Positions 18,701-27,351 of a stretch of 64,000 nucleotides of DNA are shown one piece after another. The notes under the pieces were generated by a model that did no database searches, was not told the DNA's origin, and worked only from the letters and a program-made list of their open reading frames with translations. How positions within the stretch are numbered: the stretch's first letter is position 1; every line of letters begins with the position of its first letter. Source of the stretch: Lysobacterales bacterium. Lineage in GTDB: Bacteria > Pseudomonadota > Gammaproteobacteria > Xanthomonadales > SZUA-5. The translations under genes and the position numbers were made by a program. The stretch spans positions 1 to 64,000 of the forward strand of contig JALHMG010000023.1 of the NCBI GenBank assembly GCA_022844135.1, written 5' to 3'.

Positions 18701-19083
18701 GGTTTGCGGTTAACGCCCTACGGTTGTGCGCCAGACTCAACGAAGAAATACGCTCATTTGGAATCGGCGGGTCGCAGCAATCAGAATTTGCGAGATTTGC
18801 GGCGGCTAACGCGTTAGCGCTGCCTGGCTATGCCCATGGCTCGCCGCCAACACGCTGAGAGTGCTGCGCTCAGGCGCGTGATGAGGGTTGGATGCGCGGG
18901 GCGGCCGATTTTGCAAATGAACAACGGCAGCGGCAGGAAGCCGTCGGATGATGTTTCGGCCGCCGATGTGCAGGTGTGCGCGGTGTTGGTTGGCGCGGGC
19001 CTGCCGACAGGTTCCCGAGGTCGGTTGCGTGGTTTCGGCGGGCGCTTCATCGTCCCGCCGCTCGTGTGTTCGGAGCTATGGGC
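18701..19083. other. Non-coding gap upstream of cas3
   Basis: This 383-bp gap separates cas3 from the TerB-like gene. It must hold the cas3 promoter (minus strand, near 18701-18830), but I see no convincing -35/-10 pair. Short palindromes such as GCTAACGCGTTAGC at 18806-18819 are present. The frames crossing it look random. Confidence 0.5.
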
Positions 19084-19536
19084 TCAATTACCGATGCGCC
19101 GCTTCAGTGTATCGGCATCGATCCCAAGCCGCGTGCCGACGCGCGTCAGCCAGGATTTTTCTGGGATGCGCATGCGCCCGTCGGCGCGCGCCAGTGTGAG
19201 CAAGGCTTCGATCAATTGCTCCGAGTGCGTGGAGCTTTGCCGGAACACGGCGAGGAAGCGGTTCAACTCCGCCTCGACATTGAGTCCGCCGGCACGACCT
19301 CGCTCGAAGTTGGTGAACGCGAGTTTGCGGCCGGCTTTCGATAGCTGCATGCGATCGATCAGCTCTTCGCCGTGCGCGGCTTCTTCGGCGGTGACCACGC
19401 CATCGGCACGCGCGAGCGAACCGAGCAGCGCGAACAGCACCGAGATGAAGATTTCTTCTTTGGGATCGAGTTGCTCTTGCTTGAACAAGCCGCCGAGCGT
19501 GTCGCTGATCCAACTGAATGGTCCGGTTTCAGCCAT
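19084..19536 (-). CDS. TerB-family (tellurite resistance-like) protein
   Basis: 150 aa from MAETGPFSWISDTLGGLF; an ATG four codons upstream (19548) is also possible. The all-helical body contains LFALLGSLARADGVVTAEEAAHGEELIDRM-type and LLTLARADGRMRIPEKSWL repeats, the paired acidic ADG motifs of TerB/DjlA-N domains. No signal peptide or membrane segment is seen. Such domains are linked to stress or metal-related membrane complexes, but the precise role is unknown. It stands alone, convergent with nothing, downstream of the FKBP gene on the same strand. Confidence 0.75.
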   Translation of the reverse strand: MAETGPFSWISDTLGGLFKQEQLDPKEEIFISVLFALLGSLARADGVVTAEEAAHGEELIDRMQLSKAGRKLAFTNFERGRAGGLNVEAELNRFLAVFRQSSTHSEQLIEALLTLARADGRMRIPEKSWLTRVGTRLGIDADTLKRRIGN

Positions 19537-19667
19537 GTCGATCCCCATCGAATGTGACCGGCTCGAATGCTACGCAAAAAGGCGCGCGCCGGCACGGGGA
19601 TGACGCTGGTTCTTGATGCCTGGTGGGTGGATGCAGGTGCACCCTGCATCCACTCACCCGCTAGTGC

Positions 19668-20381
19668 TTACTTGACTTCCACCAGCTTGATGTCGAACAC
19701 CAGCGCTTGATTGGGGCCGATGGGGCGCGGGCCGCGCTCGCCATAGGCTTGTTCCGGCGGCAGGAAGATCGTCCAGTGATCGCCCACGCGCATCAACGGC
19801 AGCACTTCCTGCCAGCCTTTGAGCACCTGATCGACCTGGAACTTGGCCGGCACGCCGCGCGCGAACGACGAGTCGAACTCGAATCCATTCGGCAACGAGC
19901 CGCGGTAGTGCACGGTGACTTCGCTCTTGGCAGTGGGGCGTGCGCCGTTGCCTTCTTCGATGACGCGATACTGGATGCCCGAGGGCAGCGCAACGATGCC
20001 CTTCTTGGCGCGGTTCTCGGCCATGAACTTGTCGCTCGCGGCCTTGTTATCGGCGGAGAGCTTCTTGAACTTGGCTTCGGCTTCGGTGCGCAGCTTGTTT
20101 TCGAGGATGTCCATCTGCTCGGCAAGCTGCTCGCGCGGATAGGCCACTTCCTTGCCAGCGAAGCCGTCTTGCAGCGCGCGGATCACGCCGTTGATGTCGA
20201 TCTGTACACCGCGCTCCTTGAGATCGGCGCCGAACTGGTAGCCAACCGCGTAGGAGAGTTTGGTCTTGTCCAGTGGTGCGGTGGGCGCAGTCGGCGCAGC
20301 CGCGGGCGCAGCCGGCGTTTGCGCCAGGACCAGCGGAGACAAAACCAGGGCGACCGCGGCCGCCAAGCCGTGTAACTTCAT
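19668..20381 (-). CDS. FKBP-type peptidyl-prolyl isomerase, exported (FkpA/Mip-like)
   Basis: 237 aa with a signal peptide (MKLHGLAAAVALVLSPLVLAQ) and an Ala/Pro/Thr linker, then the N-terminal dimerisation domain (KTKLSYAVGYQFGADLKERG, long helix LRTEAEAKFKKL), and a C-terminal FKBP domain (VTVHYRGSLPNGFEFDSSF, GWQEVLPLMRVGDHW, PEQAYGERG, LVFDIKLVEV). It catalyses prolyl isomerisation and chaperones proteins in the periplasm. GGAGG lies 5 nt before the ATG. It is a single gene. Confidence 0.93.
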   Translation of the reverse strand: MKLHGLAAAVALVLSPLVLAQTPAAPAAAPTAPTAPLDKTKLSYAVGYQFGADLKERGVQIDINGVIRALQDGFAGKEVAYPREQLAEQMDILENKLRTEAEAKFKKLSADNKAASDKFMAENRAKKGIVALPSGIQYRVIEEGNGARPTAKSEVTVHYRGSLPNGFEFDSSFARGVPAKFQVDQVLKGWQEVLPLMRVGDHWTIFLPPEQAYGERGPRPIGPNQALVFDIKLVEVK

Positions 20382-20601
20382 CGAAACCTCCGGGAAAGAA
20401 GAAAACGCGCTGCCGTGACCGGGAGCGGCTCTTGGGCAACGCGAGCGCCGCGGATTCTAGGGCAATCGAAATTGATCGGTCACTCGGCGAGCCGGTGCTG
20501 GTCTGGCGAGTTCAGCACAAGTTTAGTGCTATTCGCTATTCGACGCCGATGCTGTGGCGAATGCGGTATCGTAAAGTGCTGAATATGAAAGTTTTTTCTT
20601 G

Positions 20602-20618
20602 TTGGCACGGCGCTTGAT
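20602..20618 (+). promoter_or_regulatory. Sigma-54 promoter of pspABC
   Basis: TTGGCAC (20602-20608), five bases, then TTGAT (20614-20618) fits the -24/-12 consensus TGGCAC-N5-TTGCW except for the last two bases. It lies about 46 bp before the pspA ATG. psp operons are classically sigma-54 dependent with PspF as activator; pspF is not in this window. Confidence 0.75.
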
Positions 20619-20663
20619 AGCAAACCCGTTACCCGATGAGGGTCTTCAGACAGGAGTAACGCA

Positions 20664-21335
20664 ATGGGTGTTTTTTCCCGCTTGTCCGACATCGTCAACG
20701 CCAATCTGAACTCGCTTTTGGACAAAGCTGAGGATCCGGAGAAGATTGTGCGGCTGATGATTCAGGAAATGGAGGACACGTTGGTAGAGGTCCGTTCCGC
20801 CGCCGCCAAAGTGATCGCCGAGCGCAAGGATCGCGAACGGCAGTTGGGTTTGCTGGCGCTCGAACAGAACGAATGGGAGCAAAAAGCAGAGCTGGCGCTG
20901 CGCAAGGATCGCGACGATCTGGCTGCCGCTGCGCTGACGCACAAAGCCAATCTGGCCGATCAGCACAAGGTGGTGGCACGCGATCTCGAATTGCTCGGCG
21001 AGAATCTGGCCAAGCTCAATGACGATATCGCCAAGCTGCAGGCGAAGTTGCAGGACGCCAAAGCTCGCCAACGTACGATCGTGATGCGCGCCCAAAATGC
21101 GCACACCTCGCTCAAAGCGCGCACGCAGATTCACTCGGCGAAGATCGACGACATGCTGAATCGCTTCGACTATGCCGAACGGCGCATTGACGCGGTCGAG
21201 GCACAGGCGGAAGCTTTAGATCTCGGTCGCGCCAAGAGCTTGAATCAGGCTTTTGCGGAGCTGGAAGCGCAAGACCGGATCAAGGGCGAACTGGAAGCGC
21301 TCAAAGCGCGCGTGCAGCAACAGCAGAAGGGGTAA
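20664..21335 (+). CDS. pspA: Phage shock protein A (membrane-repair ESCRT-III-like)
   Basis: 223 aa, standard size, starting MGVFSRLSDIVNANLNSLLDKAEDPEK, with the amphipathic N-terminal helix followed by long coiled coil (MIQEMEDTLVEVRSAAAKVIA through EAQDRIKGELEALKARVQQQQ). PspA senses and repairs inner membrane stress and in the resting state binds PspF. AGGAG lies upstream at a normal distance. It is followed by pspB and pspC in one operon. Confidence 0.96.
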   Translation: MGVFSRLSDIVNANLNSLLDKAEDPEKIVRLMIQEMEDTLVEVRSAAAKVIAERKDRERQLGLLALEQNEWEQKAELALRKDRDDLAAAALTHKANLADQHKVVARDLELLGENLAKLNDDIAKLQAKLQDAKARQRTIVMRAQNAHTSLKARTQIHSAKIDDMLNRFDYAERRIDAVEAQAEALDLGRAKSLNQAFAELEAQDRIKGELEALKARVQQQQKG

Positions 21336-21341
21336 GAGGCC

Positions 21342-21569
21342 ATGTGGGCGGTACTGGAAGCTCCGCTGATCGTGTTCATGGTGGTGGTGGTGCCGATCTG
21401 GCTTGTCCTGCACTACCGCAGCAAGCGGCCGCCAGGCGTCGCGGCGCCGTCCGCTCCCGAGAGCGACCAAGGCGAGTTGTGGATGACAGCGCGGCGCATG
21501 GAAGAACGGATCCGCACGTTGGAGCGAATCCTCGATGCTGATCATCCAACTTGGCGAGGACGCGCATGA
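21342..21569 (+). CDS. pspB: Phage shock protein B
   Basis: 75 aa: one N-terminal membrane helix (LIVFMVVVVPIWLVLHY), then a basic patch YRSKRPPG and a C-terminal coiled coil (RMEERIRTLERILDAD), exactly the PspB plan. With PspC it signals membrane stress to PspA. It begins 6 bp after pspA and its stop overlaps the pspC ATG. Confidence 0.93.
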   Translation: MWAVLEAPLIVFMVVVVPIWLVLHYRSKRPPGVAAPSAPESDQGELWMTARRMEERIRTLERILDADHPTWRGRA

Positions 21570-22024
21570 ACGCTTACTCTTATCGATACGATGTGGGGGC
21601 TGCAATGAGCTCAATGGATGCTCGCTACGAGGCGCGCAAGCTCTATCGCGACGTGGACAACCGCTGGCTGACCGGTGTGATGGCCGGATTGTCGGTGCAC
21701 TTTGGCTGGAATCTGACGGCGCTGCGCATCGTCGCATTGGCGGCCTGCCTCACTCCGCTCGTTCCGCTGGTGGTTCTGGTGTATGTGCTGATGGCGTTGT
21801 TTATCCCGGCGCGATCGGCGCGCTGGGCCACCGGGGAGCGCTGGAGCGGACATGAACGTTGGACCGCGCCGTATGCGGCACAACCGCCAGCGCCGCCGAT
21901 GCCCTCTCGCGAGGAACTGACCTACCGTTTGCGCGAGATGGAAGATCGATTGCGCGCCATGGAGGCCTATATGACCAGCACGCAGTATGAGATCGACCGC
22001 GAGCTGAAAAAGGGCCGCAACTAG
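21566..22024 (+). CDS. pspC: Phage shock protein C
   Basis: About 152 aa from the ATG that overlaps the pspB stop (ATGA at 21566-21569). A PspC domain is clear (KLYRDVDNRWLTGVMAGLSVHFG, then RIVALAACLTPLVPLVVLVYVLMALFIP), followed by a cytoplasmic tail and a coiled coil (YRLREMEDRLRAMEAYMTS). It anchors the stress-signalling complex in the inner membrane. An alternative Met at 21605 is closer to the domain. A terminator follows directly. Confidence 0.92.
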   Translation: MNAYSYRYDVGAAMSSMDARYEARKLYRDVDNRWLTGVMAGLSVHFGWNLTALRIVALAACLTPLVPLVVLVYVLMALFIPARSARWATGERWSGHERWTAPYAAQPPAPPMPSREELTYRLREMEDRLRAMEAYMTSTQYEIDRELKKGRN

Positions 22025-22031
22025 AGACGAC

Positions 22032-22062
22032 AGGAGCCCGCAATTGCGGGCTCCTTGGTTTT
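22032..22062 (+). terminator. Terminator after pspC
   Basis: GAGCCCGCAATTGCGGGCTC is a perfect palindrome, followed by CTTGGTTTTT. It closes the psp operon 8 bp after the pspC stop. Confidence 0.85.
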
Positions 22063-22205
22063 TGCGGGTTGCGTTGCGCCAGCAACTTCCGCAGGTCGGC
22101 TCCGCCCCAGCGATTGGTTCGTTTCTGGACGCCCTGCAACCGGCGAGCGGGGAAACCCGGTCTTCCAGTCGACTGCGATGCCGATCCCGAAGATTTGTCG
22201 CGCAA

Positions 22206-22233
22206 AAAAGAGCCCGCATGCGCGGGCTCTTTT
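22206..22233. terminator. Bidirectional terminator below the CsgG-like gene
   Basis: AAAAGAGCCCGC-ATGC-GCGGGCTCTTTT has T tracts in both directions. It lies 22 bp after the CsgG-like stop (minus strand) and can also stop read-through from psp. The 22063-22205 stretch between the two terminators has no gene. Confidence 0.85.
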
Positions 22234-22254
22234 GTGTTGCGCAATCCGCAGCGA

Positions 22255-22977
22255 TTACTCCAGATCAATCGCTCCACGCGTACGCTCGCGACGCGCGTCT
22301 TCCTTCGCTTCGTACTCGCTCATGCAACGATCCGTCTGCTTGACCATCACGCATTCCAGATAGTCGGTGATCTCAACCAGCGCGGCGCGGATGGCTTTGC
22401 CAGCCGGCGTTTTGTTCTGGCTTTCGAGCTGACCGCCGAAGCCGCCGCGATACAAGCCGATGCTCATGCCGCCGCCTTTGCTGGTGCCCTCGATGGTGCG
22501 CGAGAAATCGACCTCGCCCGTGGTGGCGTTGATCACGCGCAGATCGACCGCCAGATAGGCTTTCTCGCTGCTGCCGCCAAGCGATACGCCGCCGAAGCTG
22601 ATGCCGCCGCCGGTGCTCGCGGTTTCTTCCTCGTAGGCCGTCACTGTGCCGGTGACCAGGTATTGGGCGCCGGTGAGCTGACCGATCTTGGCGCCGGTGC
22701 CGGCCGCAACGCGACCAGATGCCGCCAGATTCTGCTCATCGAGCACGGCACGGATTTGCTCGCGCTCGAGGACTTTGAACGCGCCGGTGGCGTTCAACTC
22801 GTTGCTCAACATGCCCGCGAGCTCCCAGCCCACGCCGCCACGCCACCAACCCGCACCGGATTGGTTGTCGAACTCGGTCACTGCCACGGTGGGCTTGTCG
22901 CCTCGGGCCAGCACCACTTGCGGCGCAACGGCCACGATCGCCAGCACGGAAGCAGTCAGTAGTTTCATCGCGCGCAT
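22255..22977 (-). CDS. CsgG-family exported protein
   Basis: 240 aa from MRAMKLLTASVLAIVAVAPQ, chosen because GGAGG lies 7 nt before it; a longer frame has no such site. After a signal peptide ending near VLARG comes the CsgG-type fold: PTVAVTEFDNQSG, GGVGWELAGMLSNELN, FKVLEREQIRAVLDEQ, GAQYLVTGTVTAYEE and YLAVDLRVINATTGEV. CsgG proteins form outer membrane secretion pores for curli; many relatives, like this one without curli genes nearby, have unknown roles in envelope assembly. There is no lipobox Cys, so it is probably periplasmic. Confidence 0.85.
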   Translation of the reverse strand: MRAMKLLTASVLAIVAVAPQVVLARGDKPTVAVTEFDNQSGAGWWRGGVGWELAGMLSNELNATGAFKVLEREQIRAVLDEQNLAASGRVAAGTGAKIGQLTGAQYLVTGTVTAYEEETASTGGGISFGGVSLGGSSEKAYLAVDLRVINATTGEVDFSRTIEGTSKGGGMSIGLYRGGFGGQLESQNKTPAGKAIRAALVEITDYLECVMVKQTDRCMSEYEAKEDARRERTRGAIDLE

Positions 22978-23061
22978 CGAAGATCCTCCAGGTAAGGTGT
23001 GTGTCGAAAGTCTAACCGCTGTAAACGACAGGGTACGCAGTTTCGAACAGCGAAGGGCCAT

Positions 23062-23203
23062 TGGGGTTGTTGGTTGTTGGTTTCAGGCGCACACTCAATC
23101 CAAGAACCAACAATCGACAACCAAGAGCCGCGTCAATCCCGTTGTTGGTTCTGGGTTCTTGGTTTCAGGCACACTCAATCTAACAACCAACAACCAAGAA
23201 CCG
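23062..23203. repeat. CCAACAA-family repeat in inverted arrangement
   Basis: Copies of TTGTTGGTT/AACCAACAA words with the tail CCAAGAACCGC or its complement, in both orientations (for example TTGTTGGTTGTTGGTTTCAG near 23068 and AACAACCAACAACCAAGAAC near 23182). The same family forms long arrays before both bd oxidase genes (42586, 44098). The inverted copies can fold into hairpins just after the apaH stop. Confidence 0.7.
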
Positions 23204-23204
23204 C

Positions 23205-24068
23205 TTAATCCCGGTCGCCCATTTCATCGGCGCTGTCGCTGTCCTCGCCGTCGCGCCGGGTGCTCGGCACGGAGATGAACTCAGGTTGTGCGCCCAGCTT
23301 CAGAGCCGTCAGCGAGCCGCCCCACACGCAGCCGGTGTCGGTGCCGTATACGCCCATACCTTCGAAACGGCCCAACGCCGACCAGTGTCCGGTGACCACG
23401 CGGAAGTCGCGCGCCTTGTGGCCCGGGACTTCGAACCACGGGTAGTAACCCGGTGGCTGGGTGCCGGGTGCGCCTTTTGCGTCGAAATTGAGCTGTCCCT
23501 GCGTGTCGCAAAAACGCAGCCGCGTGAACACATTGATCGTTGCGCGGGTGCGATCCAGGCCCTTGAGGCGTCGGCTCCAGCCGCCCGGTTTGTCGCCATA
23601 CATGCGCAGCAGCACGTTCTTGAAATCTTTGTCGCGCAACTCGCGCTCGACGCGATCTGCCTCGCCGCGCGCACGCTCCAGGTTCCATTGCGGCGACAGG
23701 CCCGCATGGACCATGACGAAACGCAAGTCTGGGTCGTAATGCAGCAAAGGCCGGTGGCGCAGCCAGGTGATCAGCTCCTCGCCATCCGGGGCTTCGAGTA
23801 CGCGCCTCAAGTCGGCGTTTTTCTGCCGACGTTCAAGCGGTTTAACGCTCTCGGCGACCAGATGTAAATCGTGGTTACCGAGCACGGCAACAGCCGCTTC
23901 GCCCAAGCCCTTGATGTAGCGGAGCGTTTCCAGCGACTGCCCGCCGCGGTTGACGAGATCGCCGGTAAACCAGAAGCGGTCGCGCGTTGGGTCGAACGCC
24001 AGCCGCTCGACCAGCCGCTGCAGCGAGTCGTAGCACCCTTGCACATCACCAACGGCGTAAATGGTCAA
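23205..24068 (-). CDS. apaH: Symmetrical diadenosine tetraphosphatase ApaH
   Basis: About 287 aa from a TTG at 24068 (LTIYAVGDVQGCYDSLQRL); no ATG fits and the frame open farther upstream runs into the tandem repeat. Metallophosphoesterase motifs are GDVQGCYD, GDLVNRGGQS, GNHDLH, and VMVHAGLSPQW with GTDTGCVWGG at the end. It hydrolyses Ap4A to two ADP, and also removes Np4-type RNA caps. Nothing suggests an operon; the tandem array lies just upstream and may contain or displace its promoter. Confidence 0.93.
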   Translation of the reverse strand: MTIYAVGDVQGCYDSLQRLVERLAFDPTRDRFWFTGDLVNRGGQSLETLRYIKGLGEAAVAVLGNHDLHLVAESVKPLERRQKNADLRRVLEAPDGEELITWLRHRPLLHYDPDLRFVMVHAGLSPQWNLERARGEADRVERELRDKDFKNVLLRMYGDKPGGWSRRLKGLDRTRATINVFTRLRFCDTQGQLNFDAKGAPGTQPPGYYPWFEVPGHKARDFRVVTGHWSALGRFEGMGVYGTDTGCVWGGSLTALKLGAQPEFISVPSTRRDGEDSDSADEMGDRD

Positions 24069-24184
24069 CGGCGCGACTCGCGATGGTTCCAACGCGCTTA
24101 ATAGCGGGGGCCGACGCGGATGGCAATGAGGATGGTTGGCAGTTGCGGTCGTCAACGCATCGTAGGAGGGTCTCGATGCACAAA

Positions 24185-24486
24185 GGCAAAGCTGCGGACC
24201 ATGGGTCCGCGTACCTAGGAGCAAAGGCAAAGCTGCGGACCGTGGGTCCGCGTACCTAGGAGCAAAGGCAAAGCTGCGGACCATGGGTCCGCGTACCTTG
24301 GAGCAAAGGCAAAGCTGCGGACCGTGGGTCCGCGTACCTAGGAGCAAAGGCAAAGCTGCGGACCATGGGTCCGCGTACCTAGGAGCAGAGGCAAAGCTGC
24401 GGACCGTGGGTCCGCGTACCTAGGAGCAAAGGCAAAGCTGCGGCCGCCGCTTATTGGTACGCGGACCCATGGTCCGCAGCTTTGCC
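24185..24486. repeat. Tandem array of palindromic units (41 bp)
   Basis: Units begin at 24191, 24232, 24273, 24314, 24355 and 24396, with a partial one at 24437, then one inverted unit at about 24457-24486. The core GCTGCGGACCATGGGTCCGC plus GTACC is the reverse complement of the core at 1327-1690; the linker TAGGAGCAAAGGCAAA differs. Units alternate ACCATGGGT and ACCGTGGGT. It fills most of the 467-bp gap between apaH and nadA; the nadA promoter (GCATAATTCT region near 24510) follows it. Confidence 0.9.
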
Positions 24487-24535
24487 TTGACTTATTTATG
24501 CTCATAAGTAGCATAATTCTCCCAACTCGCCGCTC

Positions 24536-25540
24536 ATGGCCACTATGGACCGCCTCGACGTAGCTCCCGATGCTGATTTGACCAGCCATTACGCGCCGCT
24601 GTACGAGCGCGTTCAGCAGCGCATTTCGCCGCTCGATTGGCAACTGCATCTGCCCAGCATCGATGCGATTTCCCGCCTCAAGCGCGAGCGCAATGCGGTG
24701 ATCCTGGCGCACAACTATCAGGCGCCCGAAATCTTCAACACGGTGGCGGATATCACCGGCGATTCGCTGGCGCTGGCGCGACTGGCGATGGATGTGCAGG
24801 CCGATGTCATTGTCATGTGCGGCGTGCACTTCATGGCCGAGACGGCAAAGATATTGAATCCGACCAAGACCGTGCTGATTCCGGATCTGGCCGCCGGATG
24901 CTCGTTGTCCGAATCGATCACGGCGCGCGATATCGAGCTGTTGCGGCAGCAGTATCCAGGCGCGCCGGTGGTCACTTACGTCAATACGTCCGCGGCGGTC
25001 AAAGCCGCCTCCGACGTGTGCTGCACCTCCGCCAATGCTGTCGACATCGTCAATGCGCAGGACAGCGACACGGTGATTTTCCTGCCGGATCGTTATCTGG
25101 GCGCCTACGTTGCCGCCAGGACCGACAAGAAACTTGTGCTCTGGCACGGCGCGTGCGAAGTGCACGAGCGCTTTACGGGAGCCCAGATCCGCAGCCTGCG
25201 CGCGCCCGGCGTGCGCGTGCTGGCGCATCCGGAATGCCCGCCCGACGTGCTCTCGGAGGCCGATTTTGTCGGCTCCACCGCGGCGATGTCGGGCGACATT
25301 CGCGCCAGCGGCGCCACGCGCGTGCTGCTGATCACCGAGTGCTCGATGGCCGACAATCTGGCGGTAGAACTGCCCAACGTCGAATTCACTCGCCCGTGCA
25401 ATCTGTGTCCGCATATGCGCCGGATCACCTTGCCCAAGATCGAGCAGTGTTTGCGCGAGTTGAGCCCGGTGGTCGAGATCGATGCCGCCGTCATGGACGG
25501 CGCACGCCGGGCGTTGAAGCGCATGCTGGACGGCCGCTGA
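24536..25540 (+). CDS. nadA: Quinolinate synthase
   Basis: 334 aa. It condenses iminoaspartate with dihydroxyacetone phosphate to quinolinate in NAD synthesis, using a 4Fe-4S cluster. Cluster cysteines are in VIVMCGVHFMAETAK, TECSMADN and PCNLCPHM. Other family blocks are ILAHNYQAPE, PDLAAGCSLSES, VTYVNTSAAVKA, FLPDRYLGAYVA and HPECPPDV. It is monocistronic here; nadB and nadC are not in the window. Confidence 0.97.
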   Translation: MATMDRLDVAPDADLTSHYAPLYERVQQRISPLDWQLHLPSIDAISRLKRERNAVILAHNYQAPEIFNTVADITGDSLALARLAMDVQADVIVMCGVHFMAETAKILNPTKTVLIPDLAAGCSLSESITARDIELLRQQYPGAPVVTYVNTSAAVKAASDVCCTSANAVDIVNAQDSDTVIFLPDRYLGAYVAARTDKKLVLWHGACEVHERFTGAQIRSLRAPGVRVLAHPECPPDVLSEADFVGSTAAMSGDIRASGATRVLLITECSMADNLAVELPNVEFTRPCNLCPHMRRITLPKIEQCLRELSPVVEIDAAVMDGARRALKRMLDGR

Positions 25541-25644
25541 GGCAGCGGCCGAATCCGGCGCGAGCAACATCCGATATAGCGCGCTCGGCGCGGACATGAT
25601 CTAGTGTTGGCAGTCAACCCCGAAGTCGTTGCCGCCACTTTACG

Positions 25645-26589
25645 ATGTCCAGCAAACCCCACTACCGCCTGGTACAGACCGCAGCCGGCGTGCGCATGGT
25701 GCCGGCCAAAGCTGCGCCGCCACCGCCGCCGCCCTGGCGCGCCTATGCGCGGCTGATGCGCCTGGACAAGCCGGTGGGCATTTTGCTGCTGCTATGGCCG
25801 ACGCTGTGGGCACTGCTGCTGGCCGCAAACGGCGTGCCGCCGCTGGGCACGCTGGCGATCTTCGTCGCTGGCGTCGTGCTCACGCGCTCGGCGGGTTGTG
25901 TGATCAACGACTACGCCGATCGCTGGCTCGATCCCAACGTCGAGCGCACCAAATCGAGGCCACTGGCGACCGGCGAAGTCACGCCGCGCGGCGCGCTCAC
26001 GCTGTTTGCGATCCTGATGCTCACGGCGCTGTGCCTGGTGTTGCTGACCAATACGCTGACCATCGCGCTGGCCGTCGTCGCCGCTGTGCTGGCGGTGGTC
26101 TATCCCTTCTGCAAGCGTGTCATCGCTTTTCCACAGGTGATCCTCGGCGCCGCTTTCAGCATGGCCATCCCGATGGCGTACACGGCAGTGCGCGGGGAAA
26201 TCGATCCGGTCGCGGTGCTGGTGTTTTGCGCCAATCTGCTCTGGACCACGGCGTACGACACGCTTTACGCCATGGTCGATCGCGACGATGACATCCAGGC
26301 CGGCGCCAAGTCCACGGCCATCTTGTTCGGCGATCTGGATCTGGTTGCCACTGGCATCCTGCACGCCAGCGCGCTCGGCACTTTGGCGCTCGCCGGTCAC
26401 CGCGCTGAACTGGGTGGGCCGTACTACGTCGGCCTCGGATTCGCCGCCGCCCTGATGGCCTGGCAACTGTGGTACGCCCGAGATCGCGAACGCGAGGCCT
26501 GTTTTGCGGCGTTCAAGGCCAACAACTGGGTGGGATTGGCGATAACCGTTGGCTTGGCGGTTGCCTTGATCGCAGATACACAACCTTAA
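25645..26589 (+). CDS. ubiA: 4-hydroxybenzoate polyprenyltransferase
   Basis: 314 aa membrane enzyme of ubiquinone synthesis. After an Ala/Pro-rich N-terminus, RLDKPVGILLLLWPTLWAL opens a series of about eight membrane helices. The first Asp-rich motif is NDYADRWLD followed by RTKSRPLATGE; the second is YAMVDRDDDIQAGAKST. Both bind Mg-polyprenyl diphosphate. It transfers the polyprenyl tail to 4-hydroxybenzoate. The start is the ATG at 25645. Confidence 0.96.
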   Translation: MSSKPHYRLVQTAAGVRMVPAKAAPPPPPPWRAYARLMRLDKPVGILLLLWPTLWALLLAANGVPPLGTLAIFVAGVVLTRSAGCVINDYADRWLDPNVERTKSRPLATGEVTPRGALTLFAILMLTALCLVLLTNTLTIALAVVAAVLAVVYPFCKRVIAFPQVILGAAFSMAIPMAYTAVRGEIDPVAVLVFCANLLWTTAYDTLYAMVDRDDDIQAGAKSTAILFGDLDLVATGILHASALGTLALAGHRAELGGPYYVGLGFAAALMAWQLWYARDREREACFAAFKANNWVGLAITVGLAVALIADTQP

Positions 26590-26606
26590 GGAATCCGGCG
26601 CTTCAC

Positions 26607-26701
26607 GGAACGCCGAGTTTCACTCGGCGCTTTTGCTGTTGTTGTTTTGCTGCCGCCGGAGACGCGCCGGGCATGCCGGGCGCAGCTCGGCGTTCCGTTG
26701 A
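26607..26701. repeat. REP palindrome pair
   Basis: GGAACGCCGAGTTTCACTCGGCG at the left and GCGCAGCTCGGCGTTCCGTT at the right form the same mosaic pair as at 178-396, in inverted order. It lies between the convergent ubiA and trxC genes, a usual site for such elements, and could end both transcripts. Confidence 0.8.
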
Positions 26702-26734
26702 GGCTGGATCGGAGCGCGACGCGATCTGTCGCCG

Positions 26735-27184
26735 TCAACCTTTCGCGTAACGCGCAAAGGCCTCGCGCGCGAAACGCTCAATCTCCCCGGCTGAGATCGC
26801 GCCGGATTGCCGGGCAATCTCCTGGCCGCGGTGAAACAGCGCCAAGGTCGGAATACTGCGTATCGCAAAACGCGCACCGAGCTCGGGCTGCGCCTCGGTA
26901 TCGACTTTCGCCAGGCGAAACTGCGGTTCCATCGCGCGCGCCGCTGCCGCGAACGCCGGCGCCATCGCCCGGCACGGCGGGCACCAGGGCGCCCAGAAAT
27001 CGACCAGCAAGGGGATCTCGCTGCGCGTCGCGTGCGCATCGAAGCTGGCCGCAGTCAACGTCACGGGCTGCTGTTGAAACAGTGGCGAGCGGCATTTCCC
27101 GCAGCGCGGTGCATCGTACAGCCGGACACTCGGAATGCGGTTCAAACCCGAGCAATCGGGGCAGGCGAGGATGAGAGTGTCCAT
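26735..27184 (-). CDS. trxC: Thioredoxin 2
   Basis: 149 aa from MDTLILACPDCSGLNRIP. The N-terminal zinc ribbon (CPDC and CGKC pairs) and the thioredoxin domain with active site DFWAPWCPPCRAMAP define TrxC. The active site is CPPC instead of the more usual CGPC, which alters redox potential somewhat. IPTLALFHRGQEIARQSG completes the fold. Longer upstream frames overlap the next gene and lack homology. Confidence 0.93.
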   Translation of the reverse strand: MDTLILACPDCSGLNRIPSVRLYDAPRCGKCRSPLFQQQPVTLTAASFDAHATRSEIPLLVDFWAPWCPPCRAMAPAFAAAARAMEPQFRLAKVDTEAQPELGARFAIRSIPTLALFHRGQEIARQSGAISAGEIERFAREAFARYAKG

Positions 27185-27351
27185 GAAAAGATCCCAACAC
27201 GATGACCGATACCTGGGGCGGTCGAAGCGACTATTCAATAGTGGCCGCAGGCCGCCTGAAGGTCGCGGAACTGCGTTGAGGAATCTGCCGGACACCACAC
27301 TGAGCGTCATCCCAGTTATCGTTCGGCTCCCCGCACCAAGGACCCAATACG

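Noticed and set aside
23205-24353. Long form of ApaH starting inside the tandem array
   Set aside because: Residues before LTIYAVGD are repeat translation (GTRTHGPQLCLCS); the enzyme domain begins at the TTG at 24068.
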